Source: Amaurobius ferox (taxonomy: Eukaryota > Arthropoda > Arachnida > Araneae > Amaurobiidae). From it: a stretch of 64,000 nt of DNA. The notes under the pieces were generated by a model, which saw nothing but the letters and a program-made list of their open reading frames with translations, ran no database searches and was not told where the DNA came from. The stretch is from positions 73,933,680 to 73,997,679 of the forward strand of contig OX578152.1 in the NCBI GenBank assembly GCA_951213105.1. Reading direction: 5' to 3'. Below, one piece after another: positions 11,225-22,520 of the stretch (position 1 is the first letter of the stretch; each line of letters begins with the position of its first letter). A program made the position numbers and the translations under genes.

Positions 11225-12233
11225 TAATTTTAACATATGCAGAATGCAAATATCTCAAGCGATTGTAAGATGAATTACATAAGAATTGCTGAATTTTTTT
11301 CACACAAAATTATTTAGCTCTGGTGTCTGGAATACAAGTTATATGAATGAAATATTCATTAATTTTGCATAAAGAATCAGATGATTTATATTTCGATACA
11401 GTTTTAAATATTTAAGTATAATAAATTACTGTAGTACTGTGATAATGTAAAAGATATTACCACTGAATGAATCACATTTTAGAAATTTTTAAATGAAATT
11501 ACATTTCAGTTGGAAAGTGTTTCATAATCAATGCTTATGCATGATTGATCTTTCTTGTTCCATATGTGAAAGTCTACTTTTCACTAAATGTAAACAGCAA
11601 AATACGTAGAATAAGTTGTATAAGAATTGCTGTATTTCTTTAACGCAAAATTATTTAGTTCATGGAGTCTGCAATATAGCTGATATAAATGAAATATTCT
11701 TTAATTTTACTGAGAGAAGGACGATTTTTTCGATGAAGTTTTAAGCATAGAGTTTAATTACTTGTATCTCCATGGTCTTAAGTTTTTAAATTAAATAAAT
11801 TATCATAGTATTGTGATGAATGAAATGAATGGGAAAATGTTTATGAATGAAATGCTGCTTTTATAGAGAGAGCCAGGCATGTTATATTTCGATGACGTCA
11901 TTTGAATAAATTTAATTTGTTTTCGATGAAGTTTTCAAATATAATAAATTATTGTAGTATTATGCTAATTTTTAAAATATTACCCACGAATGTATTGAAT
12001 TTTAGAGCTGTTTAAACCAGGCATTTTATATTTCAATGCCGTCATTTGAATGAAGTTCATTTTTCTCGATGACGTTTTAAGTTTTCAAATATAATAAATT
12101 AATGCAGTATTGTGATAATTTTAAAAATATTACCTAGGAATGTATCGCATTTTTGAGATGTTTAAATAAAATTGCAAAGAAGTTGGAAAGTGTTTCGTAA
12201 TCAATGCTTCATGCATGATTGATCTTTCTTGTT
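11225..12233 (-). repeat. Repeat U, two minus-strand copies
   Basis: Two head-to-tail copies, each ending with a reverse complement of the repeat start (catgcatgattgatctttct) near 11560 and 12233. The second copy shows the sequence where the SINE at 6973 inserted, here uninterrupted (near 11605). Confidence 0.65.
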
Positions 12234-12522
12234 TTTCTTTGTTGTTGTTGTTTTTTTCAAAAGAGTGTATTTCTCCAGATTTAAGGGGCAATTTGAAAAA
12301 CGGATTTCAGATTTGAATTCTGCCCAGTCGAATTAGTTAGTATAAATGAGTTTTTTTCAGCTCTCGGGGTTGCAATCGGTGCTCTGACCAAGGCATAACT
12401 GTATATCCCGAGTGGGATATAGTTACACCTTGCTCTGACATACTGACACTGCGCTTTATAATAATGATATTCATATTCTGAATTTTAAAATTGTGATGAC
12501 CTCTTAATATTAACTTTCCTAT

Positions 12523-13345
12523 TCAGCTGAACCATGGAGGTAAAGGCATGGTCTCATCCCGAAATTCATAAGCGCTGAATATAGTTACTCTTCAGCCATT
12601 AAGGTTTCATAACCATGGAATTGTACTACATTGCGGCAACGCCTTCGGCCTGAGATTACAAACACAAAAATAACAAAAAAGGCCAAACCATATTCTGAAA
12701 TTTTAAATTGGGGTGACTTCTCCATATTAACTTTCCTATTCAGCTGAATCATAGAGGTGGTGGTCTCATCTCTAACTCCTTTGAGCTGAATACAATTTTC
12801 CTTTTATTTCTTCAGGCATTAAAGTCTTATGACCATGGAATTGCGTTATATTGCGGCAACGCCTTCGGCCTGAGATTATAAACACAAAAATAACAAAAAA
12901 GGCCAAACCATATTCTGAAATTTTAAATTGGGGTGACTTCTCCATATTAACTTTCCTATTCAGCTGAATCATAGAGGTGGTGGTCTCATCTCTAACTCCT
13001 TTGAGTCGAATACAATTTTCCTTTTATTTCTTCAGGCATTAAAGTCTTATGACCATGGAATTGCGTTATATTGCGGCAACGCCTTCGGCCTGAGATTACA
13101 AACACAAAAATAACAAAAAAGGCCAAACCATATTCTGAAATTTTAAATTGGGGTGACTTCTAAATATTAACTTTCCTATTCAGCTGAATCATAGAGGTGG
13201 TGGTCTCATCTCTAACTCCTTTGAGCCGAATACAATTTTCCTTTTATTTCTTCAGGCATTAAAATCTTATGATCATGGAATTGCGTTATATTGCGGCAAC
13301 GCCTTCGGCCTGAGATTATAAACACAAAAATAGCAAAAAAGGCCA
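12523..13345 (+). repeat. 220-bp tandem array, about four units
   Basis: The phrase tacaattttccttttatttc starts at 12791, 13011 and 13231, an exact 220-bp period. A diverged first unit starts near 12523. The units carry 'ttgcggcaacgccttcggcc' and 'cagctgaatcatagaggtgg'. The three later units are nearly identical, so the expansion is young. Short minus-strand frames in it repeat with the unit and are not genes. Confidence 0.9.
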
Positions 13346-13495
13346 AACTTTGATAGGCTATTTCTCCAGATCCAAGAGGTAATTCGAAGAACGGATATCA
13401 GATTTGGATTCAGCCTGGTCGAATTAATAACATAAGTTTTTTCAGCCCTGCAGCAGGTAACTGACATACTGACACTACGCTTTTATAATATAGTG

Positions 13496-14150
13496 ATCCA
13501 TCAAAAAGTGTGGATTTGCATATAAAACAAAAAAATAAACAAGACCTTCAATTATATATATATGCTCAAAACGAGCAAATAAATTGCATCAAAATACAAA
13601 AATCGTATTTTTGATTCCTTCCCATCAAAATACTTCCTTACTCAATATCGTAAAGAAAATAATCAACACACAAAAATGTATATTTTGGCAATCGAAGCTT
13701 CAAATTAACATATATCTAAAAATAGACATGCTCTGTTTGCACCATGTACCCCATGTTCCACGTGAGATATTCGATGTGTAGCATCGTCCAAGATTTTCAT
13801 TTAATAAAACAAGAAAACACTGAAAATCTTAACAGATTCATAAATTAAACATGAAAGCGTCTCACTCTAAAGGCTCTTGTTACAAACTCTGCAAACCGTT
13901 TAAAAACCTTGGCAACGGCGGAAAAAAAACATATTTCTCTCTTCGTAGCAATCAAAACGCAGTAAAGCCCGGCAGTCTTAAAAATAACTCCGCCAGAAAA
14001 ATAAGCGAGGAAGAACAGGAAAAAGAAAATGAACCCCGTCTCGGAGTGAGGTATACAAACAAAAACTCTCAGCCACCGAATCATAAAAACCTGGTGTGTC
14101 CAACTCTTGACTTGCTCTACATATTAAGAAATGTTTATATTGGGTGAAAC
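13496..14150. other. Spacer with an unassigned 98-codon frame
   Basis: A plus-strand frame at 13851-14147 starts MKASHSKGSCYK and is rich in K, N and S. An overlapping minus-strand frame also exists. The stretch is less AT-rich than its surroundings, but no domain, splice signal or family can be named, so coding is not supported. Confidence 0.4.
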
Positions 14151-14208
14151 AGAAAAATAGTGGGTAACTCTGTTGCTGGTAATAGATTGATGTGAAATGC
14201 CATTCCTT

Positions 14209-14486
14209 TCACAACAATTGGTGCTGATAGAGGAAGTTTTGTATTTGGACTAGTTTAAAGGCCGCTACTCTTGCTGGTGCTTTCAAAAACATTTTCTTTT
14301 CATTTGCCATCAATTTGCTAACGTTGTCGTAAAGATGCTTTAGTGTTTCTGCTACCCTATGTAGTCCGTGGGACAAACAAATTACAGGAATCAACTTGGG
14401 ATAAAAAGCTTCCCAGCCTTTACCCAGCTTTTATTATGTAAAATGTAGCGCCCGACAAAAACACCAAGACTTTATCGTGTAGCACT
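14209..14486 (-). pseudogene. hAT-like transposase fragment
   Basis: Minus-strand translation gives 'DKVLVFLSGATFYIIKAG', then after a one-base frame change 'WEAFYPKLIPVICLSHGLHR' and 'KKMFLKAPARV'. The C-x2-H and HGLHRVAE pattern with a downstream KAPARV is characteristic, as I recall it, of hAT-superfamily transposase-like proteins (DUF659-type). The N-terminal BED finger and the C-terminal dimerisation domain are not visible nearby, so only an internal piece remains. Family assignment rests on memory of the pattern, not on a search. Confidence 0.6.
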
Positions 14487-14489
14487 TTT

Positions 14490-14850
14490 TTTTACTACAA
14501 AGTGGCATGTTCTCACTAATCGTCCTTCTGAGTCCGTCGTTTAGTCGAATGAAACCCGAATGTAATTTACACCCAACGAGACTTTATTTACATCGGTTCT
14601 TCGAAGATTTTTAACAAACATTTTTTTTTTATTGTTGGTTCTTTAAATTTTGTTACAAATAAAAAGAAGTACAAATATGAGATTTTTTTTTTAAAATGAA
14701 TCCGATTTATGTAGTAAACTAAGAAATATGCAATTATATGTGCAGTAAAACCAGAAATATGCACAAATATATCATATAAAAAAACATTATAATGATCAGA
14801 TTGCTTTTAAACGGCAAGATTTGTTGATGCTTTTACCCCAGGAAAATATG
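14490..14850. other. AT-rich spacer
   Basis: No recognisable feature; long T and A runs. Confidence 0.5.
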
Positions 14851-14851
14851 C

Positions 14852-15886
14852 GGAATGTGGAAGACCCAGGCCGTCCGACTCATCCGAGGATTTGAGTAGC
14901 TGGTTGGACGACCGGGAAAGGAAGCTAGCAGGTGCCGACTTCCAAGGACAGCGACCGCTCTGGAGGTTTATTAAAAATCCAGTTTTTTAAAGTTTAAGAA
15001 TAAATTCGCAAGACAGACAGTTTTACAGACAAGAAATACGGACATAACGAAGACAGGTACTGTAAACAGACACAAATATGGACACGAAACATTCAGAAAA
15101 ACATCAAGGATAATAATAATGAGACATTGCACAACATGATATAGATGATGAAGTAAATACAAAATGACATGGGAGGTTGATAATAAAAGATGAAAGTGTT
15201 TTCAATTTAACAGTAGTGTTATCATATTTACAATTTAATATATACAAGTTTGTACAAACAAAAGCAGGAAAAGGGGAACAGCAGAGGAATCTTCATTGAA
15301 CAGGAAAGTTAAAAACAGTAAAGCCCGACGAACTTGTCAATTTACTTTATTGGAAATGTCTCTTGCAATGAGGACACAGTTCTTAAGATAAAAAATGGAT
15401 TGACTGTTGCGGCTGACACTGGAAAACCAAGCCGCTTCATTTCCAGGAGCAGGTTTAGAAAGATGAAATTTCTTAGTTAAGGGGAAAGAGAAAACAAAGT
15501 GATCTACGTCGCCAAAAGAGTTGCATAAGCAGTTCGAGGATTTTTTATGTTTAAAATAGTATAAATAATCAAGAAAAGGACCATGACCAGTTAAAAAATA
15601 GATTAAGTATTTATTATGAATTTGGGTATTTACGTTAACTTTGGGGAGATAATTTAGAATTCTGGCTGGGTCATGAAGGAGTCCTAGGGGAGATATATTC
15701 ATTAAGATACTTTTGCCAGTTTTGAAGTAAGAGATTTTTGCAAAAATTAGTTAAACGAGAATAGGGGAGAGGAACTGAAAAAGGGAAACCGGAGGAGGAT
15801 GCTTCTTTAACACAAAAATCCGCCTCCTCTTTACTACTAATATTACGAAAATGTAAAATGCCGTCGAGTACTCTTTTGAGAAACAA
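14852..15886 (-). pseudogene. 5'-truncated LINE copy (ORF2 C-terminus + 3' UTR)
   Basis: Nearly identical to 48830-49790: the same 3' terminus (ggaatgtggaagaccc), the same 3' UTR and the same last ~150 codons of ORF2. Differences seen are a 4-bp insertion at about 15676 that shifts the frame, and a Cys-to-Phe change in the C-terminal C-x-C...H...C cluster ('FVFSFPL' instead of 'FVFSCPL'). Upstream of about 15807 the DNA stops matching the full-length copy, although the protein remains similar ('EEADFCVKEASSSG' against 'EVADFHAKEASSSG'). This suggests a join to a related LINE subfamily. It cannot encode a working protein. Confidence 0.9.
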
Positions 15887-15962
15887 AAGAGAAACACAAC
15901 TTTACTGGCAGCCATCCCGAAAACGCCAATGCAAGGTTGCCAGATTGGAACATTGGTGGCAG

Positions 15963-16389
15963 TGTTGCCAGATTTGGCGATTTATCGCCAATTTGACAAC
16001 TTTTCGAAGGTTCAAGAACCTTCTCGAAATAACGAATATTCTTCGAGATACGAGCCCCTTTTGGAAGTTTCTACAGAGAGTATATAAAAGGAGACATCAT
16101 TTAGTTGGAGAGCAGTTGATATGATAGGAACTGCATTGAATTGTGAGATACGTCTCGTCAATACTTTGAGAATAGTGTATTTGCTGTTTTGTGAAATTAG
16201 TGGAGCATTTAATTGCTGTTTTACTGTACCTAACAGTTGTTTAGTCATCTTATGAGATAGTTATCGAGCTATTTGCTGTAAATTGTTCCTATTTACGCTG
16301 TGCTTGTAAATAAACATGCTAGTTGCCCAGAAATTTAGACTCATTCTTGTATCCTGAAAAAACACCCCCGATTCAAGGGGATAGATACA
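15963..16389 (+). mobile_element. LTR2 copy (probable solo LTR)
   Basis: Starts TGTTGCCAGATTTGGCGA and shows, in LTR order, a TATA box (TATATAAAAG, 16081-16090), 'agcagttgatatgatag' near the expected start of transcription, and AATAAA at 16309-16314 followed by 'actcattcttgtatcctg'. Related copies lie at 35225-35998 (minus) and 44828-45209 (plus). No gag or pol follows, so a solo or truncated LTR is the simplest reading. Confidence 0.7.
16081..16090 (+). promoter_or_regulatory. TATA box of LTR2
   Basis: TATATAAAAG, about 120 bp into the LTR and ~220 bp before the AATAAA signal. The minus-strand copies keep it ('ccttttatatactc' at 35523). Confidence 0.6.
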
Positions 16390-17226
16390 TCTTTGGTTTC
16401 AGTAAGTGCAGACTGCCTAAGGTCTAAAGAACAAACACATCACATAGCGATCTTATACCGATCCGTTATTTGAACAGGCGGAACGAGGAAATCGTTTTAA
16501 ATTATCCTTATAGTTCAAATCAAAATTACAAAAAAAAACTTCTTTTAAAAGGTTGCTCAATATGCATGCATTAAAGCATAGTATATAAGCAATAACGAAG
16601 TTGCTACGTAACTTCACAGTAGGGTTCAATTTAATACCAGCCTGAAAAATCAATTTCGAGTTGAATGCAAAGAAATTTTATTCACAGGTTTATAATATAA
16701 AATGTTGCAAGGTTGATTGAACTTTGAAACTTTGTTAAAACCTAATTTCATATGCAAAATTACGCTACACGCTTACCACGGACTGGGTACAACAGATTTA
16801 CGATCATTTATAAGACGAGGGTTGACATTAAAAAATGCCGGCCTTCGGTTTATTCGAAGTATATACAACTACGTTGTAATTTAAAATACACAAAATGTTC
16901 TACTAAAATGCATGAAATTCATGCATCCTAAATATCAAAATGTGGGAAAGTTTAATGTTCCCTTTTCGTTACATTCTTATTAAAATATTTTATTTCTCTG
17001 CTATCTACATATTTGATATTCCATCTTTGGAACTTAAAACAAAAAGCAATTATGTTACTCTTTATAAACTGGTGTGAAACATCCCTCCTTTAGCACATTT
17101 CGAATAGGAAAATATGAAGTGTGTGTGTGTGACCTAAAAAAAGGTATCAATATTTTTTGGTTTTTTGAAATTTTCATAGATGACGCAGATCTAATTTTTT
17201 TTTTACACTTTTCTAACAGAATTATT
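16390..17226. other. Spacer
   Basis: No feature supported. Several short palindromic AT stretches only. Confidence 0.5.
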
Positions 17227-17394
17227 ACTTTCCCTGCAATACATGGTAATGTATAGGGAAAGTATTGGAATATTGAAAATCGCAACTTAAGTTTTCGATG
17301 GATCCACGTTTTGGGACCTCTAGAACACGAAAAAACTATTTTTAGCGTGACGTCTATGTGTGTGTCTGTCTGTGCAATGTATGTATCAACTTTA

Positions 17395-18713
17395 CAGTAT
17401 TGTGGCAATTAATTGAGAAATGCAGTTTTTTTCATAAAATTCAGTTTTATTCAAGTTTTCTATGGATACATTTAAAACTAATAAGTGATATGACCTCCCC
17501 GAGACTTTATAACATCACAGACACGTTTTGGCATGGAATGTACTAGACTAGCACATGTAGTTTTAATTTCAACGTCTCTGAACCATATGTCAATAACGGC
17601 CGAAATTAGCTTGTCCATCGTCGTACAATCAAATATGTGAAGCCGTTTTTTGACAATAGCCCACAAATTTTCTATGGGATTCAAGTCTGGTGAATTCCCG
17701 GGCCAAACCAGTACGGTAATATTTTTTTTTGAGCAAAAATTTTTGATTCGCTTCGAAGTGTGACATGGCGCGCTGTCTTGTTGGAAAACGCAATCTCCGT
17801 TCGGTCACAGTTTAGCCATGGTTGGAAGCACTTTTCGGGTCAATATGACTTCGTAACTGACACTGTTCATCATTCCCTCTACGGGAACAAGAGATTCTGT
17901 CCCCAAAACGCTGAAACAACCCCAAAACATCTTTTTGGACGGATGCTTGGGTGCTTGATTGATGTGGTGCTGATTGAGAGGTTCTCCTTAGCTCCTTCTC
18001 ACGAACATAGATCTAAATCCCTGAACCACAAAATGTGTTTCGTCAGAAAAGAGAACTTTCTCCCAGTCCATGTTTTGCATTTCCGTGCCCATTCCAACCT
18101 TTTTTTCTTCATGCGAAGCGTCAGAAGCTGCTTCTTGTACGGTCAACGTGCTCTCCGTCCGCGTTCTAACAGCCTGTATCGTACTGTTGAAGGTGCAATA
18201 TCAACACCAGCTGCCACCATGGACTTAGACTGGTCAAAACTGGTTAATCGAGGATTTTTAACACTCATTCGATGTAAAGTTTTGTCGTCACGAGTCGAAG
18301 TTGATCTTTTTCGGCCGCATCTTCCAGAGCGGTTGGTTCCAGCATTTCCTGTTTCCTGAAACCGCTTCCAGATCCTCCCGACACTTGCTGTACTCACTCC
18401 AGATATTTTACCTATTTCCTCGAACGTCTTAGAAGTGTGTTCTTTCTCTAAGCGCAATCACTTTACCACGTGTTTCCGCGCTGATATCCATGACGCTAAT
18501 GAGCCCCGCAACAACTGAGAAACTACCACTGCGGAACACCTGCCACCTGGCGGAGTAATTTGAACACCTGCTACTTACCAGGTGCATACGAACACCTGCT
18601 ACTTTGATAATAACTGCAATTTGAACTCTAAGCTAATTTGGAGTGCTTCTTCCTAAGCTTACGTGTGATAAAACGAAAAAAATGACATTTCTCAATTAAT
18701 TGCCACAATACTG
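17395..18713 (-). mobile_element. Tc1-like element 2 with short TIRs
   Basis: The ends are inverted copies of CAGTATTGTGGCAATTAATT, continuing as 'gagaaatg' (17395-17422 and 18686-18713). The left flank is TA. The right flank reads AA where the empty repeat copies have TA (compare 48018-48022), so the TA duplication has mutated. Length 1319 bp is normal for a complete Tc1 element. It carries a broken transposase gene. Confidence 0.9.
17478..18457 (-). pseudogene. Tc1-like transposase pseudogene 2
   Basis: The N-terminal half (18143-18457) reads as an intact frame with two helix-turn-helix motifs ('TFEEIGKISGVSTASVGRIW' and 'DIAPSTVRYRLL') and a GRCGRKRSTS linker. Further pieces appear in other frames: 'KVLFSDETHF' with the first catalytic aspartate, 'FQQDSAPCHTSKRI' with the second, and 'LNPIENLWAIVKKRL' with the glutamate (17620-17684). 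The C-terminus ends 'SRGGHITY' before a stop. All DDE landmarks survive, but at least two to three frameshifts separate them, so no functional protein is made. Confidence 0.9.
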
Positions 18714-19574
18714 AAACTCAACTGATGGACCAAATTTTATAAAATTTTATAGGTAAGTCAGTTGTGTGTGACCTAAGTGGTGATTCGATTTTGTACGGTT
18801 CGGGATAAAAGATCCCGCCTTCTTTTTTTTTTTTTTTTTTTTTTTTCGAAATGACCCTCAAAAATCTCTTGTATCCTCTCTAGCTAAAAACTAATTAATG
18901 AAATTTCCCAAAATTTCGTAGATAAGTCACTTGTAGGATACCGTGGTGCTGATTAGATTTTAGTACGAATTCTGAAAAGAACGTACCTTTTTTTTTACAA
19001 AATGGCCCGCAAAAATCTAAAATAAAAGATTGCGTAAGCTCAAGTGTATCAATTAAATGTTTGTTTTATACGTAATTTTTGACGAGGGAAGAAATAAGAC
19101 CAACCCCATTTACTATAGGACAAATCGCTCTCGATATTTTAGTTTTCTCGCATTTTTATTACACCGCCTTTGAAAAATATCCAGTTATCAAATGAAAACA
19201 AAAACTGGATTAAATGTGCAAATTCGGTGTTACTTTGTGCAATTAAACTCAATTTAATGAATTATTAAAGAAGTAAAGAGAAAATTAATTCGTGTCTGCA
19301 GGGAAAGTCATGTGCTGCCCACATCAGATTTTTTTACAATACAATTCATACATGATCAGCAGGAAAATTACATATTAAAATTCCGTATCGAGTTTGGCGG
19401 AAAGTACAGTGGCACTATCGTTACAGAATTTCGTTTCACCCTCCCCCGTGACATTTCTTACGCGATTTACTCAGATACTGATGCATTCACAATTTGCTTT
19501 TACTCCTAACATGCCAACAACCCACTGGACGAACCCAACATGACGAGTTTATATACCCTCTGTGGGAAATTTTG

Positions 19575-19715
19575 GAAAAAGCACGTAACTCGTGAAATTC
19601 TTAGCCAACCTACAAAATTCGAAAAGTTACCATAACTCTACAAAAGTCGCCAAGTTGGTGAAATTTCGTCAAATTTGTCGCCAAGTTAACCAAAGTATGT
19701 CGCCAAAGTCACACG
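19575..19715 (-). repeat. LTR2 5'-end fragment
   Basis: Reverse complement resembles the first part of LTR2: repeated 'tcgccaagttggtga' and 'ttcgaaaagtt' phrases match 35900-35960 and 61060-61120. Downstream LTR sequence is missing. Confidence 0.5.
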
Positions 19716-19719
19716 GCCC

Positions 19720-20512
19720 GTACCTTCAAATTATAACAATAGCTTTCTGTTGGGTATTCAACTCGTAGCAATATAGTGGCGCGTCAGTTACATATGCCGT
19801 ATAACTTTTGGAACACCATATCAATTTTCTGCATTTCGAGCTATTTTATCGAAAGATTTTCTGTTTTTGGCCTTGTTCTAGTAGATTGACATGAAGAAAT
19901 GAGAGTTTGTTTGAGTCTTCGTTTTTCACGATGACGGCCAGCGTTCGTCTGGAAGTGACGTTTGTTGCGTTTTAATTACGATACGTCACTGACGCAGATG
20001 TCGTTTGGCCAATAAGGGCTTGATTGATGGGTGGCGTATGGGCTGTTCGGATGACGCTCGAGGCATTCGACCCTAAATTACGGGGGAGTGTGGACGCCCG
20101 AGAGGTGACGGTTTTCTACGAAGAATTGTTGAGTTCGCGTGGATTAGAAAAGATGAATATATAGAATTTATGTGTTAAAATTCGGAGCGTGGTAATTAGA
20201 ATTATGGACGAGCAGTAGTGCCCGCTTTTAATCTTATGAAAAGATAAGATTTTTGGCGATGGTTTGACAACTTGCGTTTTCGACCGCCAAAGCTGGAATA
20301 GCGCATAGATGCAGTATAGTATTCACATATGGAAGTGTTGCCCGAGAATATAAATAACCTTCATGCCTAGTGGAGTAACAAGTAGTGCCGAGGGATTTAG
20401 AGCGTCCCAGCAGGATTATGACAGACTCATCGAGTGTTCAAAAAGCGGATGGAGTTACCCCCTCTCCTCGGATATGTGCGAAAAGTATTTCTAATTTCTT
20501 CTACAACTGTAA
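19720..20512 (+). other. Unique-looking stretch: possible promoter and first exon
   Basis: This stretch is richer in GC and CpG than its surroundings and has no copy elsewhere in the window. It contains TATAAATA (20349-20356), a pyrimidine-rich end and a good splice-donor sequence (caact|gtaagtat, donor GT at 20513). This arrangement would suit a 5' untranslated exon of a host gene running to the right. It could equally be the LTR of an unrecognised retroelement. No coding exon was found downstream. Confidence 0.35.
20349..20356 (+). promoter_or_regulatory. TATA-like box
   Basis: TATAAATA about 160 bp upstream of the putative splice donor at 20513. Supported by sequence and position only. 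Confidence 0.35.
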
Positions 20513-21075
20513 GTATATTTTTTAATTAATATGATCTGCATAAAGGAAATTGTTAATTACTATTGGACAAGGTTAATTACTAGTGGACAAGGAGATACTT
20601 ATATGTAATTGCTTGAAAATATAGTTAATTTCTATTTGAACAAATATTTTGTCATTTAATTAATTTGTTCTGCTTTCCACAACTTGTTTAATTTATGTGT
20701 TGCTCCTTCCTTTAATATTGATCTATGGCTGACCAATCGATTCCTAGAATCGGCCAGGAAATGGAACCTGGTCAACACGACGCATAAAGTTATTAGGTGG
20801 TATCTAAAATTCTATACATCATTATTTCTCTTCAAGGAAATATTACCTTCTAATTATTGTGTTAGACAGGCAGGTGCCGATCTCTTACTTATTTTCGACT
20901 AGTTCTTATTTACGAGAAGCTATCACTATTTAGAAACAACTATTTGTTGGTACAAACTGACTTACTCAAAGTCTATATTTCACACATACTTCCGTTTCTT
21001 TTCGGCTGCATTTCTTTCGTGATTTACCCAGTTGTTCCTTTCATGATTTACCTCAGCCTAGAACTAAGTTGTTTC
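20513..21075. other. Spacer (possible intron)
   Basis: AT-rich with two copies of 'ggttaattactattggacaa' near 20551-20590. No exon signal can be defended. Confidence 0.4.
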
Positions 21076-21089
21076 ACATCAAAAATCCA

Positions 21090-21600
21090 GTGGGGCGCGG
21101 TAGCCCATTGGTTAGCGCGCTGGAGTTGCACTCGGTAGGCCCGGGTTCGATTCCAGCCATTGCCAAAACTGCCGCCGTGTTCATGCGGAGTACGATCACG
21201 TTAAACATGTGGGTCCGAAAGTCCTTCCGAGAGGTTGGTGGTAGGGGAAGGAGGGTACGGTCCCTGTGGATGCCTCCCCCACTGGGTTCCGGTCTAAATT
21301 GAGTGGCACTTCCCGACCGTCCAAACAGTTACCTTACACCTTTCTGGTACCGGCTTTTTGATGGATTTTTGATTGGATTTTTGATGTTGTTGAAACCCAG
21401 ACCGTCCGACCTACCAGAAAGGTGTTGAAGACCCAGACCGTCCGGCTCGTCCTGAGGACATGAGCAGCCATTTGGACGGCCGGTACACCTTTCTGGTACC
21501 GGCCGTCCAAATGGCTGCTCATGTCCTCAGGACGAGCCGGACGGTCTGGGTCTTCAACACCTTTCTGGTAGGTCGGACGGTCTGGGTTTCAACAACAACA
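21090..21600 (+). mobile_element. tRNA-type SINE with long fold-back tail
   Basis: The head and body match the SINE at 6973, with the B box ggttcgattcc at 21143-21153. The insertion is flanked by a 14-bp duplication, acatcaaaaatcca, at 21076-21089 and 21601-21614. After the normal body the tail is rearranged: 'ttgatggatttttgattgga' repeats of the target sequence, then a near-perfect inverted repeat. Its left arm is at 21375-21486, its right arm at 21496-21614 and its loop is 9 bases. The arms contain the LINE-type tail 'ccggccgtccaaatggctgc' and the SINE tail. Confidence 0.9.
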
Positions 21601-21614
21601 ACATCAAAAATCCA
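21375..21614. repeat. ~110-bp-arm palindrome in SINE tail
   Basis: Arms 21375-21486 and 21496-21614 are reverse complements apart from a 6-bp (TTG)n length difference. Each arm includes a copy of the target sequence ggatttttgatg, so the rearrangement involved flanking DNA as well as the SINE. Confidence 0.9.
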
Positions 21615-21659
21615 ATTCGAATTCTTCCCATGGAAGAAATTATAAAAAATTATATTAGT

Positions 21660-22500
21660 TCTTATTTTCTACATAATGTATCCGTACGTAATATTTCATA
21701 GCGATACCAAAATATTCGTTTTTGAGTTGCTGTATTTATTAACACCTCGACGTCATACACAGACGATTGAACATCTTTTCTAAAGTGTTCAAAATGTATT
21801 CGGGTCTTAAAAAAACCTCTCGAATTATAAAAACTTCGAAAAACACTACCTAATAACAAAAACTCCCTTCCAAGTACAAAAACCTCCTCCCAAAATAATT
21901 ATGAAATCTCAAAATGGTTTGCGCCAAGAACCGGAGCTGTAGTTTCAGGTCTAGGTATCCTGTCAAAGGATCCTTTGGAATATATTTAGTGTTTCGCGTT
22001 TAATATCGTTCTTTCTGAAATTTAATGGGATCTTTTCCTTCTCTGATTAATACATTGCTGGGATATTTAACATACTTTAAATTTTAAAAATATATATTTA
22101 AAAAGAGAGAAAAATGAGTAAAGTTGAAAAAATGCATCATGTAGGAATCATGTACAACACATAAATCATCGAATACACAAAATAAAAATGAAATGCGTTT
22201 AAAAACTAAGGCATTAGGGCTGAGAGATAGATGATCAATAAATACTATTATCCTAAACGAGTCAAAAATCAATACAGCAAAATGAGTTTGACCAAGGAAA
22301 ACATATTTTCTTCTTAGATATCGATTTACAGAAAGTTAGACCGATATTCGATTCAAAGACATTACTCGCAGTTATAAGCGATCGGGAACCACCTGTGGAC
22401 TATCGAGTATATTTATATTTGTTGCTTGTCGAATATATTTATATTTATAGTCCATTGGTTCGGACCTCAGCAGAAATAGATTACCAGCAAAGCTAAAGAA
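21660..22500. other. Spacer
   Basis: No supported feature. Open frames here are short and AT-driven. Confidence 0.5.
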
Positions 22501-22520
22501 TCTGATGGGAGCAGCACATG

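Larger units (their letters stand above)
17227..19308 (-). repeat. HR-A copy split by a Tc1 element
   Basis: On the minus strand the repeat starts at 19308 (ACTTTCCCTGCA) and ends with the terminal hairpin at 17227-17263 (actttccctgcaatacatgg on the plus strand, closed by 'gtatagggaaagt'). The leader (tctgatgtgggcagcacatg) lies just outside, at about 19309-19328. A Tc1 element at 17395-18713 interrupts it. With the Tc1 removed it is collinear with the copy at 47856. Confidence 0.85.

Noticed and set aside
12772..13467. Similar short minus-strand frames (66 and 64 codons)
   Set aside because: They repeat with the 220-bp tandem unit and have no domain.
13851..14147. 98-codon plus frame as a host exon
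   Set aside because: No domain or splice context, and an overlapping minus frame of similar length exists.
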